From DASZVN01 sp035547055 (GTDB lineage: Bacteria; Pseudomonadota; Alphaproteobacteria; Rhizobiales; Methylopilaceae): a stretch of DNA of 26,223 bases. This document shows, one piece after another, positions 22,534-26,223 of the stretch. Position 1 is the stretch's first letter; every line of letters begins with the position of its first letter. Both the position numbers and the translations under genes were made by a program. A model generated the notes under the pieces. The model ran no database searches. It saw nothing but the letters and a program-made list of their open reading frames with translations, and had not been told where the DNA came from. Location of the stretch: NCBI GenBank assembly GCA_035547055.1, contig DASZVN010000153.1, positions 1 to 26,223 of the forward strand, read 5' to 3'.

Positions 22534-23514
22534 TCAGCGCCCGGTCCAGGCGCTGGGATCGATCGTGAGCTCGCCGACCGTGATCATCGTGCGGCTCGCG
22601 CTCCGCTCCGCGCTCTCGTCGGCGAGGCGCATGTAGTTCAGCGCGACCATGACCGCCGCCAGCCCCATGAAGCCGCCCGGGATCCACAGGATCAGCCCCC
22701 CGTATTGCTGATCCTGCAACGCGGTGATCGCCGAGGAGATGCGGCCGCAGAACTCGTAATAGCTGTAGAGATCCAGGTGGGTGAAGGCGATGAAGGCGCC
22801 GAGCGGCATCACCGGCAGCATCGCGAAGAAGGCCAGCGCCATGCGGCCGAAGAACGAGATCCGCGCCGGCGGCCGCGGCCGCGGGTCGAGCACCAGCGAC
22901 CAGAACAGGATGCCGTCGACCGCCATTACCACGTTCATCGCGTCGTAGAAGCGCCAGTCGATCATCACCCAGAACACGACCGGCGGAACGACCTGGAGGA
23001 CGAGGAGCAGGATGAACAGGCCGCCCGCGATCAGGGGCTGCTGGACCACGTCGAGCACGGCCTGCACCGGCCGGGTCTTCAGCAGCCCGAGCAGCACCGC
23101 GGGCATGCCCGCCGCCAGCGCCTCGCCCGGCCACGCCAGCGCCACCAGGAACGGCCCGATGTCGTGCAGCATGAATTGCTGGGTCTGCGTCGCGGCGAAG
23201 AGATGGAGCGCGATATAGCTGAAGCGGGTCTGGACCACGGCATAGATGCCGGCCATGCCGAGCCAGAACGAAAGCTGCCGCCACAGCGGCGGCCGCTGGT
23301 CCGGCGCGAGGCGCAGCACCCCGCGGGCGTACCAGACGACCGGCAGGAGGCAGCCGAGATATTCGACCCAGGAGAAATCCCACGGCGCCCAGCCCGGCAA
23401 CTGCGCCGGATAGCGTGCCGACGCCCACGACAGCACGGCGCCCGCGAGGAGCACCGCGGCGAGCGTGATAGCCTCTCCCCGGGCCGTGCTGGTGTCCCGC
23501 GCGATCGCGTCCAT
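22534..23514 (-). CDS. Cytochrome c oxidase assembly protein, CtaG (caa3) type
   Basis: This is an integral membrane protein of 326 residues with about nine hydrophobic segments. The text fits the caa3-type CtaG family: PGWAPWDFSWVEYLGCLLPV near the N-terminus, SFWLGMAGIYAVVQTRFSYI, then FMLHDIGPFLVALAWPGEAL, where the membrane-embedded MLHD histidine is typical of the family. VMIDWRFYDAMNVVMAVDGI and PVMPLGAFIAFTHLDLYSYY follow. Members are linked to copper delivery or assembly of haem-copper oxidases. This is not the Cox11-type CtaG of most Alphaproteobacteria. ATG 23514 is chosen from the protein pattern; the ribosome site is weak (AAGG). It is divergent from the transglycosylase gene (133-base gap). 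No oxidase subunit lies in the window. Confidence 0.85.
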   Translation of the reverse strand: MDAIARDTSTARGEAITLAAVLLAGAVLSWASARYPAQLPGWAPWDFSWVEYLGCLLPVVWYARGVLRLAPDQRPPLWRQLSFWLGMAGIYAVVQTRFSYIALHLFAATQTQQFMLHDIGPFLVALAWPGEALAAGMPAVLLGLLKTRPVQAVLDVVQQPLIAGGLFILLLVLQVVPPVVFWVMIDWRFYDAMNVVMAVDGILFWSLVLDPRPRPPARISFFGRMALAFFAMLPVMPLGAFIAFTHLDLYSYYEFCGRISSAITALQDQQYGGLILWIPGGFMGLAAVMVALNYMRLADESAERSASRTMITVGELTIDPSAWTGR

Positions 23515-23647
23515 CGGCCTTGCGTCCAAAACTCCGGAGGGCCGGCCAAACCGGCCGACGGCCCCGCTCCACATAGCAGGCCCGCGCGGCCCGAGGCACG
23601 CTTCAGATCGTCGCGAGCGCCAGGATCGACAAGGTGAAGGCCCGGTC

Positions 23648-24625
23648 GTGCTCATAACGCCCGAAATCGCGCCCTGGCGCCGGACCGCCCGCGCTGCGCT
23701 CGCGGCGGCATTGCTGGCCACGTCGGCGCCGGCGCTGGCCGCCGCGCCACCTCTGCCGGCATCGCGCCCGCCGGCCCTCGCCGCGATGCCGCCGCCCGTC
23801 GGCAGCACCGGCGATTCCCTCTGCCTGATGATCGAGTCGGCGGCAACGGCAAGCCGGCTGCCGATCGGGTTCTTCACCCGCATCATCTGGCAGGAGAGCA
23901 GCTTCCGCGCCGATGCCGTCGGGCCGGCGACGCGGAGCGGCGAGCACGCCCTCGGCATCGCCCAGTTCATGCCCGGCACCGCCGCCGAGCGCGGGCTCGG
24001 CGACCCGTTCGATCCGGTGGAGGCCCTGCCGCGCTCGGCGGAACTCCTGCGCGACCTCGCCGACCGTTTCGGCAATCTCGGCCTCGCCGCGGCGGCCTAC
24101 AATGCCGGGCCCGCGCGCGTCGCCGACTGGCTCGCCGGCCACGGCAGCCTCCCGGCCGAGACGCAGGACTACGTGCTCGCCGTCACCGGCACCGGCGCCG
24201 ACGACTGGGCGGCCGCCTCCCGCCATCCCGCCGCCGCCCTGCCGTCGCCGACGCCGCGGGGCCCGCAGGACTGCCGCACCCTCTATGCGATGCGGACGCG
24301 GGCGCCGAACCCGCTGGTCGCGGCGCTCGAAGGCCGCATCGCCACCGTCGCGACCAGCCCGTGGGGCATCGTGCTCGCCGCCGGCTTCGCGCGCGGCCGG
24401 CTGCTCGCCGCCTATGCCCGGATCGAGAAGCGGCTCGGCCCCCTCCTCGCCGGCCACCCGCCGAGCATCCTCCGCTCGATCGATCGCAGCCGCGGCTGGC
24501 GCAGCTTCTACCAGGTCCGCGCCGGCGCCCCGAGCCGCGGCGCGGCCGAGCAGGCGTGCGCGGCCATTCGCCGCCACGGCGGAGCCTGCGCGGTGCTGCG
24601 CAACCGCCGCGTCGCCGGGCGGTGA
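23648..24625 (+). CDS. Lytic transglycosylase (SLT domain) with C-terminal SPOR-like segment
   Basis: The enzyme should cleave the MurNAc-GlcNAc bond of peptidoglycan, making 1,6-anhydro ends, in the periplasm. The protein has 325 residues. A Sec-type signal lies at about 1-32 (WRRTARAALAAALLATSAPA) and a Pro-rich linker runs to about 53. The family-1 SLT domain has catalytic Glu83 in IIWQESSFRADAVGP, GIAQFMPGTAAERGL at 103-117 and AYNAGPARVADWL at 150-162. The last 45 residues (SFYQVRAGAPSRGAAEQACA and GGACAVLR) resemble a SPOR-like glycan-binding unit with two cysteines that may pair. GTG 23648 is chosen because GAAGG lies 7 bases upstream and the signal peptide then sits at the N-terminus. 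It is monocistronic. Confidence 0.88.
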   Translation: MLITPEIAPWRRTARAALAAALLATSAPALAAAPPLPASRPPALAAMPPPVGSTGDSLCLMIESAATASRLPIGFFTRIIWQESSFRADAVGPATRSGEHALGIAQFMPGTAAERGLGDPFDPVEALPRSAELLRDLADRFGNLGLAAAAYNAGPARVADWLAGHGSLPAETQDYVLAVTGTGADDWAAASRHPAAALPSPTPRGPQDCRTLYAMRTRAPNPLVAALEGRIATVATSPWGIVLAAGFARGRLLAAYARIEKRLGPLLAGHPPSILRSIDRSRGWRSFYQVRAGAPSRGAAEQACAAIRRHGGACAVLRNRRVAGR

Positions 24626-24709
24626 GGCCGTCCGCGCTTTGGCCTACCTCATCCGGGTACTAGGCCCCCCGCCCCGAACGTCGTAAGCTCTTGACCAAAG
24701 AGGAATGAC

Positions 24710-24841
24710 ATGGAGGCCTGCGCCCCGTGTCGCCAGACGCGACGGCGCTGGAGCCCTCCCGCAACGCGGAGGGGTCGACATGACATGCGATCGTTGCCAC
24801 GGACTCGGCACCATCGTGATCAAGCCCGCCGTCGTCCATGA
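24710..24841 (+). CDS. Possible 43-codon ORF overlapping the CxxC gene
   Basis: ATG 24710 has the good ribosome site GAGGA 6 bases upstream and opens MEACAPCRQTRRRW, with its own CxxC. It runs through the start of the next gene in another frame and stops at 24839-24841. The rest is Arg/Pro-rich as in chance frames. It could be a leader ORF controlling the CxxC gene, or nothing. Confidence 0.2.
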   Translation: MEACAPCRQTRRRWSPPATRRGRHDMRSLPRTRHHRDQARRRP

Positions 24842-24980
24842 CGATGCCGGCGGCGACGGCCGCGGCGCGGTGATCGCGCTGTGCCCGGCCTGCCACGGCA
24901 GCGGGCTCCGCGCCGCCGAGCGGCGCGGCCCGATCCGGCTGAAGCCGGCGGCCGCGACGCGCGCGGCCCGCGCTCAGTAG
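24780..24980 (+). CDS. Small DnaJ-zinc-finger-like protein (two CxxCHGxG motifs)
   Basis: The protein has 66 residues. Two motifs, CDRCHGLG (3-10) and CPACHGSG (35-42), match the CxxCxGxG half-sites of the DnaJ cysteine-rich domain and should together bind one zinc. The linker between them is Gly/Asp-rich, and the C-terminus is basic (RRGPIRLKPAAATRAARAQ). There is no J domain. ATG 24780 follows a perfect GGAGG 7 bases upstream, which makes expression likely. It ends tail-to-tail with the FkbM methyltransferase gene, the two stops overlapping over 7 bases. Stand-alone proteins of this sort are common in Alphaproteobacteria, but I know no established function. Confidence 0.65.
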   Translation: MTCDRCHGLGTIVIKPAVVHDDAGGDGRGAVIALCPACHGSGLRAAERRGPIRLKPAAATRAARAQ

Positions 24981-25912
24981 AGCACGAGGAGATCGGTCGA
25001 GCGGGTCTCGAGCCGGTCGAGCGAGCCGAGCTCGACCGGGATCCAGGCGACGCGGCCGAGCTCCTTGCGCCCGACGACGAGGAGCGCGCGGTAGCCCATC
25101 TCCAGCAGCGGCTTGACCACGCTCTCGCGGGTCGCGCCGTGGGGCGCCAGGAATTTCCGGCGGTGGATTTCCATGACGATCCAGGGCCGGCGGCGCGCGA
25201 GGAGGCGCATCGCGCCGGGGATCACCTTCGCCTCGTAGCCGTCGACGTCCATCTTGACGAGGTCGGGCTCGATGCCGCGCGCCTCGCAGAAATCGTCGAG
25301 GCTCTCGACCGGCAGCATGAAGCGGCTGAGCCCCTCCTTGTGGCGCTCGCCGCTCAGCCGGTACTTCATCCGGCGAAACAGGCTCTCGCGGTAATCCTCT
25401 GGCCGTGGCTCGGTTTCGAACAGGCGCGACTTATGCAGCCAGACCTCGCGGCTGCCGAGCGTGCGGTCGCTGACGCCCATCATGTGGAAGGTCAGCGAGC
25501 GGTCGGCGAGCGCCGGGTTGGCCGCGAGCGAGGCCTCGAAGCGCCGCGCCATGACGGGCGTCAGGTCGAAGGCGTCGACCGCGGTCGCGACGTCGCGGTG
25601 GCTCGCCATCACCAGCGAGAAATAGCCGCCGGTCGCACCCAGGTCGAAGGCGCGGGCAGGCTTGGCGTCGGCGACGATCCGGCTCAGCACATAGGTGGTC
25701 GCCGGCTCGTAGAGGCCATCGTAGTGGATGGGCGGCCGCGTCAGGCGCGTCCAGGCGGTGCGCGGCTTGCCGAACGTGAAGACGATCGGCCGATGGCCGG
25801 GCAGCGTCAGCTCGCCGAGGTCGCCGCGGAGATGGCGATAGGTGGCCTCGTAATCCGCAACGCCGGCGGCGAGGCCGGCAGCGATGGCGGCGCGGGCGTC
25901 GTGGGTGGTCAA
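24974..25912 (-). CDS. FkbM-family SAM-dependent methyltransferase
   Basis: The protein has 312 residues. The SAM-binding glycine loop is ARAFDLGATGGYFSLVMA (about 87-103). The FkbM hallmark follows in the second half: VESLDDFCEARGIEPDLVKM, then DVDGYEAKVIPGAMRLLARR and PWIVMEIHRR. The first roughly 80 residues are an extra N-terminal part with no recognised domain. FkbM enzymes O-methylate sugars, polyketides or lipids, and many sit in surface-polysaccharide loci. No such locus is visible here, so the substrate is unknown. The start is TTG 25912, the only in-frame start codon near the N-terminus, with a weak purine stretch upstream; this start is uncertain. No membrane helix or signal peptide was seen. 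Confidence 0.85.
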   Translation of the reverse strand: MTTHDARAAIAAGLAAGVADYEATYRHLRGDLGELTLPGHRPIVFTFGKPRTAWTRLTRPPIHYDGLYEPATTYVLSRIVADAKPARAFDLGATGGYFSLVMASHRDVATAVDAFDLTPVMARRFEASLAANPALADRSLTFHMMGVSDRTLGSREVWLHKSRLFETEPRPEDYRESLFRRMKYRLSGERHKEGLSRFMLPVESLDDFCEARGIEPDLVKMDVDGYEAKVIPGAMRLLARRRPWIVMEIHRRKFLAPHGATRESVVKPLLEMGYRALLVVGRKELGRVAWIPVELGSLDRLETRSTDLLVLY

Positions 25913-25935
25913 GCGAGGCTCTCGTGGGTGAGGCG

Positions 25936-26077
25936 CGAATGGCGAATAGCGAGTAGCGGGTAGTGATGGCTGCAGGGCTCAGAGGCGTCGCGGCTCCTCT
26001 CGGTCGCCGCATCGGCTTCGCGACCGATGGGGGCGGGCGTTGCCTTCCCTATTCGCTACTCCCTATTCGCTATTTCG
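25936..26077. repeat. CGAATAG heptamer array in inverted orientation (copy 2)
   Basis: Four tandem heptamers (CGAATGG, CGAATAG, CGAGTAG, CGGGTAG; 25936-25963) face four in reverse (CTATTCG, CTACTCC, CTATTCG, CTATTTCG; 26049-26077) across an 85-base GC-rich centre. The right arm ends 6 bases from the gatB stop codon. It has the same unit and the same placement behind a minus-strand stop as the array at 534-606. Confidence 0.75.
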
Positions 26078-26083
26078 CGAATA

Positions 26084-26223
26084 TCAGATCCCGAGCTTCG
26101 CGCGCAGCAGTTCGTTGACCGCCTGCGGGTTGGCCCTGCCGCCGGTCGCCTTCATCACCTGGCCGACGAACCAGCCCAGCATCGACGGCTTGGCCTTGGC
26201 CTGCTCGACCTTGTCGGGGTTCT
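26084..26223 (-). CDS. gatB: Aspartyl/glutamyl-tRNA amidotransferase subunit B, C-terminal end (partial)
   Basis: Only the last 45 codons are in the window. They read NPDKVEQAKAKPSMLGWFVG, then QVMKATGGRANPQAVNELLR and AKLGI before TGA. GWFVGQVMKATGG-ANP-AVNELL is the well-known end of the GatB tail domain (YqeY-like), which holds the tRNA. GatCAB converts Glu-tRNA(Gln) and Asp-tRNA(Asn) to the amide forms. The 5' part lies beyond the right edge. The heptamer array follows the stop immediately. Confidence 0.93.
   Translation of the reverse strand, partial: NPDKVEQAKAKPSMLGWFVGQVMKATGGRANPQAVNELLRAKLGI

Noticed and set aside
1..26223. Insertion sequences, prophage genes, toxin-antitoxin pairs or a CRISPR array
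   Set aside because: No transposase, integrase, phage or Cas-like protein was seen, and the repeats present are palindromic intergenic elements or an in-gene duplication, not regularly spaced direct repeats.

Overview
The window is 26 kb of very GC-rich bacterial chromosome, almost certainly from an alphaproteobacterium. Three things support this: a SAM-II riboswitch in front of metZ, a small NDUFS4-type complex I accessory subunit (a family of Alphaproteobacteria and mitochondria), and the long double-domain form of dCTP deaminase. I cannot fix the order; Hyphomicrobiales or Rhodospirillales would both fit. Most of the content is core chromosome. I saw no insertion sequence, prophage or CRISPR array.

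Layout, left to right. (1) 1-525: the C-terminal part of a Sel1-repeat protein. (2) 600-2976, minus strand: a compact unit of a CoA-binding protein, a DUF302 protein and an MFS transporter. (3) 3128-3796, minus: an exported protein of unknown function. (4) 4045-5000, plus: the rplM-rpsI ribosomal operon with a good sigma70 promoter. (5) 5001-5768: a long non-coding stretch full of hairpins, leading into a 1352-residue repeat-rich RTX protein (5769-9827), the most accessory-looking gene here. (6) 9828-10221: three different palindromic repeat families side by side. (7) 10222-11241, minus: ilvC. (8) 11687-12874, minus: dCTP deaminase, divergent from metZ (13249-14451, plus), which has a promoter, a SAM-II riboswitch and a terminator-like hairpin. 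(9) A membrane-bound diguanylate cyclase (plus) tail-to-tail with a MerR-type regulator (minus). (10) 16498-21614, minus: the flagellar genes flgE-flgK-flgL. (11) tRNA-Arg(UCU), the complex I subunit and tRNA-Pro(UGG), all minus. (12) A CtaG-type cytochrome oxidase assembly protein (minus), divergent from a lytic transglycosylase (plus). (13) A tiny CxxC protein (plus) overlapping tail-to-tail with an FkbM methyltransferase (minus). (14) The 3' end of gatB at the right edge.

Functionally the window mixes translation (rplM, rpsI, two tRNAs, gatB), amino-acid synthesis (ilvC; metZ, probably switched off by S-adenosylmethionine), nucleotide supply (dcd), respiration, motility (hook and hook-filament junction), c-di-GMP signalling and a secreted calcium-binding protein. 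The intergenic DNA is unusually rich in palindromic repeats. At least four families occur, mostly a few bases after stop codons, where they may end or stabilise transcripts. The strongest leads are the internally duplicated RTX protein with its structured 768-base upstream region, the CGAATAG heptamer arrays (one supplies a stop codon), and the repeat between dcd and metZ.
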